Below are positions 1 to 11,245 of a DNA stretch of 64,000 nucleotides, in pieces; position 1 is the stretch's first letter, and each line of letters opens with the position of its first letter. The DNA comes from Periplaneta americana. Taxonomy: Eukaryota; Arthropoda; Insecta; Blattodea; Blattidae. The notes under the pieces were generated by a model. That model saw only the letters and a program-made list of their open reading frames with translations, was not told where the DNA came from and did no database searches. The DNA is taken from contig NC_091124.1 in NCBI RefSeq assembly GCF_040183065.1, forward strand, positions 66,933,501 to 66,997,500, given 5' to 3'. The translations under genes and the position numbers were made by a program.

Positions 1-165
1 CACCCTATTCCTTGACGTTCTGTGAAGCGTATCCTCGATTTCTTTGCAGCTCTCTGACATATGCCATACGAGTAGCCTGTTTCCTGGGTCAATCGGCGCA
101 GTGATTTCTTTGGTGAGTTCACTAAACGTCCTCGAACATCATCAACGCAATCTTGACTAATTTAT
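1..165 (-). pseudogene. Tc1/mariner-like (DUF4817-type) transposase fragment at window edge
   Basis: Read on the minus strand, the first 165 bases encode a run resembling the helix-turn-helix part of insect DUF4817-type transposases. Motifs seen are DDVRGRLVNSPKKSLRRLTQ, then ETGYSYGICQRAAKK, then a basic RFTERQGIG stretch. In the family this region lies between the N-terminal domain and the DDE catalytic core and binds transposon ends. The fragment is cut by the window start and has no usable start, so it is a relic or part of an element lying mostly outside. Related pieces occur near 36.6, 40.6 and 53.9 kb. The family assignment is from memory of motif style. Confidence 0.6.
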
Positions 166-929
166 TGCAGGTTTGTGTTTTCCACTCACATCGATAAAAT
201 TGTTGGCCTAGTTCAAACAATGCGCACACCGAATTCTCTCGAAATCCCCGTTGTGTTTGAGTCAAGAAATTTGTCTGTCGAATTGAGAACTGCATATTTG
301 TGTTATGACTGCAAAACTAATTACTAATAGCCAACAATAGGCATAATAGTCAACAATGGATGATAGGGTATCAATATAGCGCGCGTCTTAAAGCTATATT
401 TACAGTTGAAGTGAACTAGCCGGATATGACGTCAGAAGTCATAGTCCAAAGCCACATAGTGCATAGCAATCAACTGCGTAGTAGCTAGTAAACGAAAATG
501 CTTGCTCGATTGATGACTTGTTCACTAAACAAACATGGATGTCTCATCCGCAACTGAAATGTGAAGATGGTTTGGAAGTATAATGTGGAGTAACACGTTA
601 AACTGTGAACATTGACATTGTTAGCACCTTCTTTACATATTTTAAATATTGCAATATTTTAGATCCTTATCTTTTCCACATGACTCGTAATGAAACCGCA
701 TTAGGATATGGCCGTCTTAATTCAGAGCTGCAGCGTGATGTCAGCATCGTAATATACTACTTTTCTAGTCATGGTGATTCTTCCAGAGCCACTGAGATCA
801 TTAAACTCAATTTCAAAGTTTATACTAGCTTCCAGAGGGAAATTATAACTCACTAAATTGTAAAGTTTTATATGGATTGCTCTGTATTTGGCTCCTCTAA
901 CCTCTTAGTATTCAAAATATATTTAATAA

Positions 930-930
<1 letters not shown>
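166..930. other. no recognisable gene
   Basis: AT-rich sequence. An 80-codon frame near 605-856 has no recognisable motif and lies in sequence without coding character. I see nothing else here. Confidence 0.5.

Positions 931-931
<1 letters not shown>

Positions 932-979
<48 letters not shown>
932..979. repeat. (TA)n microsatellite
   Basis: About 24 uninterrupted TA units. The short frames across it are low-complexity artefacts. Confidence 0.95.
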
Positions 980-982
<3 letters not shown>

Positions 983-1123
983 AATCATAACATACAGATT
1001 TACCTCCCATGTTTTCGGGCAAGTAAATTACAGTTTCAGCGCAGTATTATAATATGTAGTCAAAAGTTAACCGGACGGAAAGCTTTGTTTTCGTAACCAC
1101 TTTTATTATTTATCGTCTACTAT

Positions 1124-1381
1124 GCCCCACGCCATAACTGCGTGGCCTAGGAATGAGTGTCGGTTCGAGTCTTCATGGGGGAATTTATTTTCTCAGGAAT
1201 TTTCTGCCAGTGTATGGAACCGGTGCCCACTCAGCACCGTGATGAATTGTGGGAGCTACAGTGAGTAAGCCAACTAAAACGGATACGGGGATCACCGTGC
1301 TAACAGCACGAAACCCTCGTCCACCTGCTACTATAAGGTACGTGGACGTGAATCCAGCAGTCGGCCTTGACCCACCATAGC
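1124..1381 (+). repeat. tRNA-derived SINE (family C)
   Basis: The head has a box-A-like GCGTGGCCTAGGAATGAG followed by a box-B-like GGTTCGAGTCTTC, the internal pol III promoter layout of tRNA-derived SINEs. The body continues with a GTGTATGGAACCGGTGCCCA motif and a CCTCGTCCACCTGCTAC segment typical of a long SINE body. It is plus-oriented and is the only copy of this family seen here. The box B is imperfect, so the copy is probably old. Confidence 0.65.
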
Positions 1382-1385
1382 ATAC

Positions 1386-2105
1386 CTCGTAAAGGTTTTA
1401 GATTGTCAAATATATTTAAACGGTATTGTTTTTTAAACTGTTACACGTCATTTTTAGTAGGGATGTTATTTTATTAATGAACTCTGCCGGTATCAGGTAT
1501 ATACCGGCACTTAGAATACGTCATCAAGTTTCGGAACTTAATCTAGTGTTGTGTCATCTCGGGTATTTTTTTTCACTATGGTTCAAAATATATTACACAT
1601 ATCTATTGTTTATCATTTGAATATTGCAGAATTTGCCCTTTCAAATCAAACGAGTGGTCGCAGACGTCTGTAGCTGCTCTCGATTCCGAGATATTACTTA
1701 CAGAAGCCGAGTGTCGTGACTAATTTTATAACCAACTTCGGCGCCCTCATCTTCGTAGCATGAGGAGGTGGCGTCATTGGGCGTGGTCGCATAAATTACA
1801 GTGGTTCATGGTCTAACTAATAATAATATTAGAATTCGCCTATGGCGGAAAGTGTCATTACATTTGAATTTCTGTCATTTTTTTGTTTCACCATGGTGAC
1901 CATGCCATGGGGGTTTAACTCTTATGATGGAAGTTGCACCCTCGTAGAAGCAACGTAGAAGTTACTTAGTTTGCTGCATTGGGTCGCAATGTGATAGCTG
2001 TGTTCCAATGAGAATGATGGGAAAAAATTGGACATAAAAGCGTTGTGCAAACCTGACAATTTTAAATATATTAAAAATGCCCATTATTTACGGGATTTAT
2101 CAGTT
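1386..2105. other. no recognisable gene
   Basis: AT-rich. It contains a small hairpin (GCCGGTATCAGGTATATACCGGC near 1487) split as two complementary arms around TCAGGTATA. No coding or mobile-element motif was recognised. Confidence 0.4.
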
Positions 2106-2113
2106 TTACAACA

Positions 2114-2119
2114 TTATTA

Positions 2120-2166
<47 letters not shown>

Positions 2167-2271
2167 ATTATTATTATTAATATTATACATGAATTTAGTT
2201 ACACATTCTTTTGTAAAGTCATCAAGGGTGACAGTTTTCATTATTGGTCACCACTTTTCATTATTGGTCAC
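2114..2271. repeat. (TTA)n microsatellite plus a short duplicated motif
   Basis: Imperfect TTA repeats cover 2114-2186. Just downstream, TTTTCATTATTGGTCAC occurs twice in tandem (about 2235-2271). Confidence 0.85.
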
Positions 2272-2791
2272 ACCTGACCTCATCTTGCTTTTTCGGGTGT
2301 GACCCAGTTTAACTGTATTTAGCCTATACAATAATTTGTAATATGTAGGTTATTTGACTATGAGATTGGTAATCAATTTCGAATATTGATATACGAGTAT
2401 TACAGTACAATAGTATTGTAAAATCTTTGTTCTTGTATGTAATTTTTGCTTGCAATAAAAATATTATCTAGCTATTATCTGCGAATATTTCGTAAGTAAT
2501 AATGTGAGCTTTCTTATTCCTACGAAAGAACTGAGAGTAGACAAAATTTTCTATACTATAAATTCAAAATCTCTTTCTCCGGTCTCTAGACGCATAAAAA
2601 TGCTAAAATGCAGGGTTGTGAATTCGACCCTTTTAATGTATAGTAGTGACTAATTGTTAAGTGATTTAACATGTATTATATTTTAATCTGTAAATTTTAG
2701 GTATTTTTATTTTCCTATATAACCTCATACTATATTAATAAAATATGTTTGTTTTATTAACATTACCAGTAGTTAACCTTCTTCATTTTAT

Positions 2792-2815
2792 TTCTTCTTC
2801 TTCTTCTTCTTCTTC

Positions 2816-2846
<31 letters not shown>
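2792..2846. repeat. (TTC)n-(TTA)n compound microsatellite
   Basis: TTC units pass directly into TTA units. The array abuts a candidate mobile-element end on its right. Confidence 0.9.
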
Positions 2847-3045
2847 CTATATATATAATTTGAACTGGTAATGGAAATTATGGGAAAACGGCTGAACGGA
2901 TTTTAATAAATGGCCCCTCATTTTGAAGCTTGGAACCCAAAGTTTTTCGGAAAAGTAGTAGTTTTCAGTGAAATGTCAATTTTCCTACATAATTTTCCTA
3001 TTTTCCCAAATCCATCTGTTGCCAGTTTTGAGAAATAATTTTATC
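2847..3045 (+). mobile_element. possible Helitron-like 5' end
   Basis: Starts TCTATATATATAATTTGAAC and carries GGAAAACGGCTGAACGGATT. A TC start followed by TATATA and a GCTGAACGGATT phrase is common at insect Helitron 5' ends. No Rep/helicase frame and no CTRR hairpin terminus was found within the next 2 kb, so this may be a fragment or a look-alike. Confidence 0.3.
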
Positions 3046-4925
3046 GAATCACGGCCGACTTGATTGAATTTCAGAACAAAACACAAACTACAATAAATAA
3101 CAGGCTATTACACGAAGGCCATGACCTGCAGGATTGCCGACATATTTAGAGCTCAATTCAATTTGTTATTAAAAACTGATTCTGCAGTGTATAACAATTT
3201 TCTGAGTACAGCTGTGTATTGGATATTCAAATCTACGAAACTTGAGGTGGTTTGATGACATTATTATCATTAGAAATTAAATATTATTACAGTTAATATC
3301 ATGATGCATCTATTTTTCATTAATTGTGCATAATATTGATGCTATATTGATGACATGAAAGTGAAACGTTTTGAGGTTATGTAAGTAAATGTAGAGAATA
3401 TCTTAATTTAGATCTTCATTTCTATAATTTACTGAGTGGCTGCTATATATAACTACAAAACTTAAGTAAGATAATAATATTGTTATTAAAAATCAAATAT
3501 TTTTATACTTATTAGCCCAGTGGGGTTGGGTCTTTTTCATATACTTAATGGCGGTGTAGTGTAGATATTGATATGTGTCATTGTCTTCAATATTGACTCG
3601 ACAGAGCGCAAAAATTACAGTTCCTAAGGAAAGATCAAAAGGTATTACTTACTGATAAAATAAGAGGCCTAGAAAATTTTGTAGTCTCCAGATCACTTCA
3701 GCAAAATCTCTTAGTAGGATAAAATGATTTTACGCTCTACATTTCAAGTTCTACATGCAGCAGCTATACGAAAATGCTATTGTTCGAAAGCTTAGCAAAC
3801 CTGATTTTTTTTTAACTTTCGCCTACATTCCACAATGACCTGAAATAGCTACTGCTATCGTCCTGACATTGATACTTGCGTTTTCGCGTTGAAACTCAAA
3901 AACTGAAGTTGGATAGGTTCAAGAGAAAATATTTGGCCTAAAAAAATCCATTCAGAGGGAATATGTTTCATTATTATGGAAGCAAATAACTATTAAAAAG
4001 ACAAGTATTCTTCATTGAAAATAAACCTGAAAAATATTTGTTTGAACGTCTAACGAACTTAATTTGCAGCAGCATTTGCTGCACAAGCCACTAGTTGAAC
4101 TATAAAATCGTCTTTTTGTACAGCCGATTTACAATTTGAGTTGGAATCGAAGTAGCTATATTAGCCACATTTGTTCAGTTGGTCAATTATTAGATGTTGG
4201 CAAAATTATACGTTTGGATATTAAATTAAAGACACAGTTCGTTGATGTGAACAGATTGCGTAGCAGAGGGAATGTGTTATCAATGGTTTTCAGTTTAATG
4301 TTCAACCATTACAGTATTTGCATATTCATATTATGTCAAACCAAAAACTGTATATGGTATGCATAATGTGGTTAACATTTAATTTGAAGTGATAAATCAT
4401 TAAACTCCTTTTGGGAATAATATGAAAAATACTAGTAATAATATTCTTTGTATGATAGTTACCTGCATTACCGATCGAGAGAAGTAGTTACAATTTTTGC
4501 CACCACTGGCTTAGCGTTAACATGCTTCAATATGTTGTTCATTTCTGCTGGAAAAGAAGCGAAGGTATCGATATACCGTCAGAAAGGTCAACCTGGAACA
4601 AATGATTATAGAGTTCGAAAAGAGGTGACCGACTCGGTAGTATGATTTAAGACTTCGTTGAACGTGGTGTAAGAATAAAATTTGAACTTGCACTGCGTCA
4701 CAGATGCAGTAACAGCCAACTCTTCTAGCTATATATCAGCTCTATCATTATAGAAGACAGAGGACCTGTCCGTTACTAAGAGCTATTTGATCTAATCCTG
4801 GGGAATAGCTCATTAAACTAGGAAATGTTGGAAAATTAGCAACCCTTGTAATAAATTTCTCTCGCTTTCAGGCGGCTGAGCGCTGGTTAAGTTATTCACC
4901 TTCATTAAGTTCTGTCCATGGCAAT
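3046..4925. other. no recognisable gene
   Basis: AT-rich sequence without motifs I recognise. Frames near 4136-4366 and 4448-4645 are short and lack family signatures. Confidence 0.4.
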
Positions 4926-4929
4926 GCTC

Positions 4930-6170
4930 CTCCATTGGCGCCCTCGCACCTAGTTAACAGATAATTGGCCAGTTTCTCCAGGAAATGTTTAATTTGCCTT
5001 AACTACTGTAAAATTAACAGTCTGTTTATTTTTAACTTTTGTTAATGTATTTTCCATTTCTTCAACATCATTTTGTTTAAAACAACCAACACTTAACTTT
5101 AAATCGTTGACACTATTTTAACTACTCAGTAGCAGTTGGTAATGATTTTGCACATGTAAGGCAATTTTTTATTCGCTGATAATATTGTTTAAATTCTGTA
5201 TTGTATAGTAAGTCATAAAACATGTATAAAATAATAACGTCGTATAGTAGGCCATGATCGATAAAGAAGAAAACAAATGAAAGTTGTAGATTATAGTACT
5301 AATGCTAACAGATGACTTTTCAAAGAAGCAATTTCTGCTGAAACCTTTTTTAATATAATACTCACTGTGTATTTTCACACACTATTGACATTGGCTATAG
5401 TTAGTTGAAAAGAGCCAGTATCATAGAATCAAGAGTTGTTGTTTGTTGTTGTTGTTTTCTAATGCCAGGCATTTGACAATAAAGTCATTTGACCTCTTGC
5501 ACTCCAATATTTTTCAAAGATATTGTCATGGTTAGCCACTGACGCAGAGATTTTGAGATGTTCTGAATCCATTTCTTGATAGAATCAAGAGTAAGTAGTA
5601 CATGTTGAATTGGAGTAAGTGGCCTATTTCTGTTTGTAGGATATTCAAATCTGGTTTAAATTTATTGTAAAATTTTGAGGCCTACTTGTTTTGAAAATCT
5701 GTAGTCACCAATTGAGTATCATGCATAGTATATGAATCATCATTCCTAGTTATCTTGCCACGTTGAGAAACCACATTTTCTAAATATTCAATATATAATA
5801 GCTCAGTATCAAAATAGCAGCCGATATGATAATTAGTTCACTTTTGAAGATTATCTTCCCTATATTCGCTTTCCAAAGTGTCTTTTAAATGTTATAATAT
5901 GTAATTCACGAAACATTCCTTAAAGAGAGACAAAAATATTATTTTCACAACTTCTGTTTGAACAGCTGTGGTGTCACCTGCCATATTTAACTATCTGTCA
6001 AATGAATTAACTGCCTAAAATCCTACAAACACTTAACAATCTGTAAAGCCAAACTAGTGTTGAAGACATGAAAAAATTATATTTAACAAACTGGCTAGAG
6101 TTTAACATTCGTTAAAATCTAACAATACTTGGACGAACCGGCCAAATGAATAGCATTGGCACCTGGTATA
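4930..6170. mobile_element. possible DNA-transposon remnant with weak inverted ends
   Basis: Near 4960-4980 the plus strand reads TTGGCCAGTTTCTCCAGG. Near 6125-6145 it reads CTTGGACGAACCGGCCAAAT, an approximate reverse complement. Both ends lie next to CATTGG or ATTGGC phrases and the interior repeats TTTAAC/GTTAAA words. No transposase motif is readable, so this is a tentative call. Confidence 0.22.
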
Positions 6171-6670
6171 GAGCTATTCGTACAATATCAAATTAAATCT
6201 ACAATAAAGCATTGTAATGCTGCCGTTACTATCTCTAAAATAAGAGGATGACATTTGAAAACGCAGAAATGCTATTAGTAGAGGTTTACGCCCGAATGGA
6301 GCACACAACATCAAAGAACATGGCCAACACAATCTAAATCGACAGTCGCATTTAGACGGACCACTGCGCTTGTTTGAAGTCGCCCGGGTATCTTTTCACC
6401 ACATCTATCACGCTCTCAGGGTATGGTTAGACGAGCATTTTCCGATTCATTCATGTTCGGTCGTGAATACTGCAATAGTGCGTTAGTAACCACATTACCG
6501 GTATGTGTTTTACAGTATTTGCGGACATACACGGTCAAAAATACAGCTACACGGTTATGTTATTCACTAAAGGTTATGTAGGCTATTAACTGTTATATCA
6601 ATGAATTTACTCAATATTTACTTTCATTTTTAATATAATTCGATACTAACAGAACATTTCAAGAACACAA
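6171..6670. other. no recognisable gene
   Basis: Non-repetitive sequence. Nothing recognised. Confidence 0.4.
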
Positions 6671-6675
6671 TATCA

Positions 6676-6960
6676 CTGGAATGGAATGGAATGGAATGGA
6701 ATTGAAATGGAATTTACGGGAGAGGGGGCACTGTGGCCCAACACTGCGACCTGTTATGATCTATTGCGCTAACCCTCAAACTAGGCGCATTCCCAAACCC
6801 ATACCGGCTGACTACACTAAGGTTCGCTACGTACCGAGGTATCGAGCAGGCAACCCCTCTGTCTCTAGACCAGCCTCCTCCATGCATCGTCAGCCGGCGA
6901 TCTGCGAATGCAATGATATTATGACGAAATGGAGGAATTGTGACGGAATAATGTAGATAT
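6676..6960 (-). repeat. tRNA-derived SINE (family B), minus strand, ATTCC-tailed
   Basis: Reverse complement of the body and tail of the family-B SINE at 29697-30030. It shares GGGAATGCGCCTAGTTTGAG, GTTAGCGCAATAGATC and GGTCGCAGTGTTGGGCCACA. The left edge is GGAAT repeats, which on the minus strand is the ATTCC-type 3' tail of this family. The tRNA-like head is missing or unrecognisable at the right, suggesting 5' truncation. The open frame across it is not a gene. Confidence 0.8.
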
Positions 6961-7269
6961 TAACCAAATTAATGCATTCGTGCAACGTACGGTATTTCAT
7001 AGTAAGAACCTTATGATAGGAGTAAGCGAGTTAGCTAGCTTGCAAGTCGAAGTATAGCTTCTCAGTTCACATTTTCCTTCCCCTCACTCGCAGTTAGATT
7101 TTACGAGATATGAGGTATTACCTATAATAGCCATATTATAGAAGGACATGATGCACATTAGACCACCGAAAAAGTATTTTAATGTAAACTATGGACATTA
7201 TCCATATATACCAGTTACGGGGAACTCGTATTGTAAACATTGCATAAAGCACGAGTACCTAACAGCAAC
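6961..7269. other. no recognisable gene
   Basis: Single-copy-looking sequence between a SINE and the large palindrome. No motif seen. Confidence 0.4.
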
Positions 7270-7910
7270 TATAGCAAGAGAAGCTAACAAGCAAACATTC
7301 CGATGGGGGCAGATAAAAAAGTTAAATTTTTTCCTTCCACCATGTTAATAATCTCAAAACAAGTGCTTATACAAATTTTGGCCACTCGACCGCAATTATA
7401 AGGCCGTCCAGAAAGTGATTTGCCCTGGTGCCGTTTACATAAAAAAGCACAATTGCATGGAAAGATTTATTGAAACAGTACAGCAATTGCTGCGCTAATT
7501 GTCAACATATCCCAACTGGAATTCAGACATTTGTCATACCATGGGATCAATTTTTGTATCCCTGTGTCGTAGAAGTCAGCCGCCTGGGATCGGAACCAGA
7601 GTTTGACAGCTATCTGTACCTCTCTGTCGATACCGTGATATGACAAATGTCTCAATTCCGTTGGGGAATATGTTGAAAAGTAGCTCAATAATTGCTGTGT
7701 CCGTTCCAATAAATTTGTCAGATGAAATTGTTTTCTTTCCGTTAACGGCCCCTGGTGAACTTATTTTTTACGGCCCTCGTAATTGCGGTCGAGTGGCCAA
7801 AATATGTATAAGCATTTCTTTTGACATTATTTATATGGTGAAAGAAAAAAATTTAACTTTTTTAACTGCCCCCATCAGAATGTTTTTTTGTAAGCTGTCT
7901 GAGAGATGCT
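7270..7910. repeat. ~640-bp imperfect palindrome around a mariner 3' end
   Basis: The left arm (from about 7270) and right arm (to about 7910) are reverse complements over roughly 280 bp each, centred near 7590. Examples: GATGGGGGCAG on the left against CTGCCCCCATC on the right; TGGCCACTCGACCGCAATTA against TAATTGCGGTCGAGTGGCCA; AGACATTTGTCATA against TATGACAAATGTCT. About 75 bp in the middle are single copy. Inner boundaries show GGCCGTCC at 7402 and its partner GGCC at 7770, resembling transposon termini, but the flanks beyond them are inverted too. The duplication therefore includes flanking DNA. Confidence 0.8.
7467..7709 (-). pseudogene. mariner-type transposase C-terminal fragment
   Basis: An 80-residue minus-strand frame contains VKLWFRSQAADFYDTGIQKL followed by WYDKCLNS. 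This matches the usual C-terminal signature of mariner/SETMAR-like transposases (FYxxGIxxLIxRxDKCLN). Residues before this motif come from the opposite arm of the palindrome and do not belong to the transposase. The termini of this mariner lie at about 7402 and 7770, both being 3' ends in inverted order. No catalytic Asp is present, so it is inactive. Confidence 0.65.
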
Positions 7911-7931
7911 GTTCCCCGTCCCTGATATATA

Positions 7932-9963
7932 GAGGAAAGTGCCCAAAACCGGACCCCCATTTTGTTTTTGATTAAAAAAATATATAAAACAGTAAAAAAT
8001 TATGTTTTAAAAGTATGTAATATTTACTTTATAATGTTATGCACCATTTACATTTTACTTTTAGAAAATATAATTAAAAATTGATGTGAAAAAAAATTAT
8101 TTTCAATAACCTTACACTTTGGCGATTTGAAAAATAGTTGCCGAAAGCGGACCCTTGTAAAAATAATCAAAATAACTCTCAACAAATTTGGAAAAAGGTA
8201 TTAAATAAGAGAAAACATAATCTAGTTTCAAAGTATAAGTATAATATTACAATTACAGGTTTTAGTTTTTAAAAAGAGATATAGGATGTATTCAAAACAG
8301 ATACATAAAACGTACAACAGAATTAAATCGTTTAGGGACAAAAATCGCAGATGTTCATGTCCTTTTCAGTCCCAGCACTTAACGCAAATGACCCAAAGCT
8401 CCCCTTTAGAATCCTCCGAAAATTTTCTGTCACAAAACACACATACCAAGCATCATCTTTAGATGGGAAAACTTTCGAGAAGAGATCCAATTCAGATATT
8501 CCAGAGGTCACGTTGTTTTCATCTTCAGTTCTTGATTCTCACATTTTTCACAAAATTTAGACGATTTTTCACGAGCCCTTTCCCTTTTCTTGAAGGCTGT
8601 ACTTCTGAACCACGTCCCTGGCCGCATGATTCTGTGCTTGTTGTTCAGCTTCCATTGCTTCTTTAGCTTTCTTAGCTTCCACCAATTGGGCTTCATAAGA
8701 CGTAGATGTGATGATCGTAGAATTGCAGATCTTTCGCCCCCTATTCGAGAACCTCTTTTTTTTTTTGGAATGGGAGTGATGTCAAACGGGCTTGTCTTAG
8801 AAGATGTGGAACCCTGAGGATCCTCAAGTGTAGCTGATGAGAGAGGAACACCCTGACCTGCCGAAGATTTTGATCGTTGATTTGAGTCAAACTCTATAAT
8901 AACTTGTGGCTCGTTCACATCACATTCTTCTCCGTTCTCTGGAAAGCTCTGGTTTTCTGCTGTTCGTTTCTTTAACACAGATTCATAGAAAGAGAAATCT
9001 CGTTTTTTGTTTGACTCTTCAATGTATTCGGCATCTGAAAACAGCTTCTTGCTCAAGGGTTGCTTTAAATCCATTGATTGCTATTTGAGCTGTTTGGCAT
9101 CTAATATAGGCTTTGCCAAACAGGTCCATTGCATCAAAAGCACTGACAGCACGTTCATTGTGCCTTAACCACTGCCTGATTTCCTTGCTATAGTGAACTT
9201 TCAGGGGAACCATGAAAGTTTTGTCCAAAGATTATTGTAGTTTGTGTGAAGAGTGAGTTGGCAACGACACAATTATAACATGATTTGTTTTTGCCAAGTT
9301 CATCAGATCAATATTCTGTGTGTGGCTAAAGTGGCCATTCAAGAGCAACAGCACAGGTTTTTCCTTTGTAGGATTGGCAAACTCGATGAAGTGTCGAAAC
9401 CACTGAGTGAAGGAGTTCATTTGGATCCACTCTGAATGGTACGCTGTAAAGATTGTTCCTTCCTTCCCCATTATTCCCTTGAAATTTGGAACAGAATTCC
9501 AAGAAAATAAGAGTGTGTACAAATACAGGTAGACTTTAAACATGAAAAAATAAGGGGTCTGGTTTAGGCAACTGAAGGGGGTCCGGTTTACGCGACTATA
9601 GCCAACATTTTGTTAACTCAATAGATTTTTAACCAAATATCTAAATTAAACGGTTTAATGACAAGCAGTAACCTTAAACCTTACCATTTAAGGATATATA
9701 TAGATCGAATGGTTTACCTGCCAATATGTAGGAGAAAAAACTAAAAATGTAGCACAGTGTAAAAATCTTTTTCCACTGTCAAAACACGTAATTGCGGACT
9801 GATAAGCAACAAGTGAAGCGGGCGACGTGTGTGCTCCGCTACAGAGTGGTAGAAGCCTAAACTACTATTTACACTTAGTTCTGCTAGAGTTCAAGAGAAT
9901 GCAGAGCCAGGAGACCGGGGGGTCCACTTTAGGGAGAGGAGTCCGGTTTAGGGCACTTTCCTC
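7932..9963 (-). mobile_element. pogo-superfamily DNA transposon, 2.03 kb, TA target duplication
   Basis: Terminal inverted repeats read GAGGAAAGTGCCCAAAACCG at the left and, reverse complemented, GAGGAAAGTGCCCTAAACCG at the right. Each is flanked by TA (7930-7931 and 9964-9965), the target duplication of pogo/Tc1-mariner. Extra GTCCGGTTT-type motifs sit inside both ends (8150, 9555, 9585), looking like subterminal transposase-binding repeats. The encoded transposase is on the minus strand and lacks its N-terminal part, so this copy is internally deleted. Its left end begins about 20 bp from the palindrome. Confidence 0.85.
8355..9543 (-). pseudogene. pogo transposase (DDE_1-type), broken, with C-terminal zinc-finger remnant
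   Basis: Read on the minus strand in pieces. A DDE_1-type core contains LLLLNGHFSHTQN and VIIVSLPTHSSHKLQ. A stop at 9232 precedes LDKTFMVPLKVHYSKEIRQW and GKAYIRC, and then a long charged tail starts near 9074. Family members carry an Asp in the first motif (LDGHxSH). Here it is Asn, so the catalytic residue is lost. Near 8695 the frame shifts and the other frame continues as an Ala/Glu-rich helix (EAKKAKEAMEAEQQAQ). A terminal CVLC...WVICVKCW pattern near 8375-8445 resembles a PHD-like finger. The N-terminal DNA-binding domain and first catalytic Asp are absent. Confidence 0.75.
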
Positions 9964-10164
9964 TACTATAGTGAGAAAAGAGCTAGGGAATTTCAGAGTC
10001 ATGATAGAATGAAAATTGTAAAAAATACTAAGTACTCTGAGATAATTCCTCCTACGTTGATTTTATTAACAGTAATCTCACTAGAGTTTTCGATTTATCT
10101 GGGGAAAATCAAAACTCGAGTCGGATTTAATCGACTATTACACGATTAGAAGGAAGTATATAAA

Positions 10165-10390
10165 GATTAGAAGAAATAAAGTACTCTAATACAATAAAAT
10201 ACTGTATTAATTGCCTTACCAAAATTCTATTTTACTAATGTTAACTTCACCAAAACGTTTGAACGGAGCAGCCATTTTCAGTTGACTGTCTATGCGGTAA
10301 GCAAATGACGATCTCAAAGCATGTTTCAAAGTACCGTAAAGAGTTTATGGTTTGAAATGTTGGCGAACAAAGAAACAAATTACAAATATT
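10165..10390 (+). repeat. direct repeat, left copy (~225 bp)
   Basis: Shares ACTCTAATACAATAAAATA, TTCACCAAAACGTTTGAACG, GCCATTTTCAGT and CAAAGAAACAAAT with 10955-11170 in the same orientation. The two copies flank a retroelement coding fragment. Confidence 0.75.
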
Positions 10391-10469
10391 TACTCATAGA
10401 ATACTTAATAAATTTTACAGAAGAAAGAGTTCGTCTAAAGGACTTGATTAGGGAAGAATATCTAAAACG

Positions 10470-10935
10470 CTCATTGCATTTCCGCTTTGAATAGCAATAC
10501 TTAAGCGTTGACGCAAATAAGTAGTGCAACGTCGATCACCAGTAATGGAGATAAAAATTTGGCCGATTTGAGACACCAAAACTTTAGCGTCATGACTCCA
10601 AGGACCGAAGGTCTCCACAGCAAAGGGGATAAAGATATAATTGTCTAAAAGATGAGCATATTTATTGACTTTTTTTCTTTACGGCTAATTCAGCAGCAGA
10701 TACTGCGCGTCTGGAGGTATTCGGCAAGTGAGATGGAGTTGGAGTGTCAACGCATGTGGAGTCCCAAATTAAAGATTTTCCTCTAGACCATGGAATTAAG
10801 GTGAGACCATCGGGCCGTTTACCATCCGCGCGACTAATACCTGGTGGTTCCGAAAGAGACGGGATGCCACAAGATGTCAGAGATCTTTTAATGATATCAT
10901 TGAGTGATGTATGTCTGGGAATGCGAAATGGTAGG
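10470..10935 (-). pseudogene. retroelement-type ORF fragment (C-terminal region)
   Basis: On the minus strand a conceptual translation gives GKRPDGLTLIPWSRGKSLIW, then DSTCVDT and, after breaks, a segment resembling RQRLSIAIQSGNA. The combination of DGKRPDG, W(D/S)xTC and a terminal LRQRxSxAIQxGNA is a repeated protein type I associate with reverse-transcriptase-encoding elements in invertebrates, usually annotated only as uncharacterised. Stops interrupt it, so it is a relic. The short frame on the plus strand is its shadow. Association with a specific LINE or LTR clade is not established from this sequence. Confidence 0.5.
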
Positions 10936-10954
10936 TAGGTGATAAAAACAGAAG

Positions 10955-11170
10955 AACGTATATACAGATTAGATGAAATAAAGTAGGCTACTCTAATACA
11001 ATAAAATATATATTAACGGACTTAAAATTCTATTTCACTAATGTCACCTTCACCAAAACGTTTGAACGGAGCCGCCATTTTCAGTCGACTATCTATGCAG
11101 GAAACAAATGACGATCAAAAAGCATATTTTATAGTGTCGTTTGCGGTTTGAAATGTTAGTAAACAAAGAA
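10955..11170 (+). repeat. direct repeat, right copy (~215 bp)
   Basis: Right partner of 10165-10390, diverged by scattered substitutions and small indels. Spacing between copies is about 790 bp start to start. Confidence 0.75.
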
Positions 11171-11245
11171 ACAAATGCTAAGGAAGTGATAAAAACAAAT
11201 GCTAGAAAAGTGATGAAAATAAACAAATGCTAGGTAAGTGATAAA
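11168..11245. repeat. short tandem repeat, ~27-bp unit, 3 copies
   Basis: AACAAATGCTA followed by AGTGATAAAA (or GATGAAAA) repeats three times with small changes immediately after the direct-repeat copy. Confidence 0.7.

Noticed and set aside
6681..6956. 91-codon plus-strand frame
   Set aside because: It is the antisense of a SINE body with a GGAAT tail.
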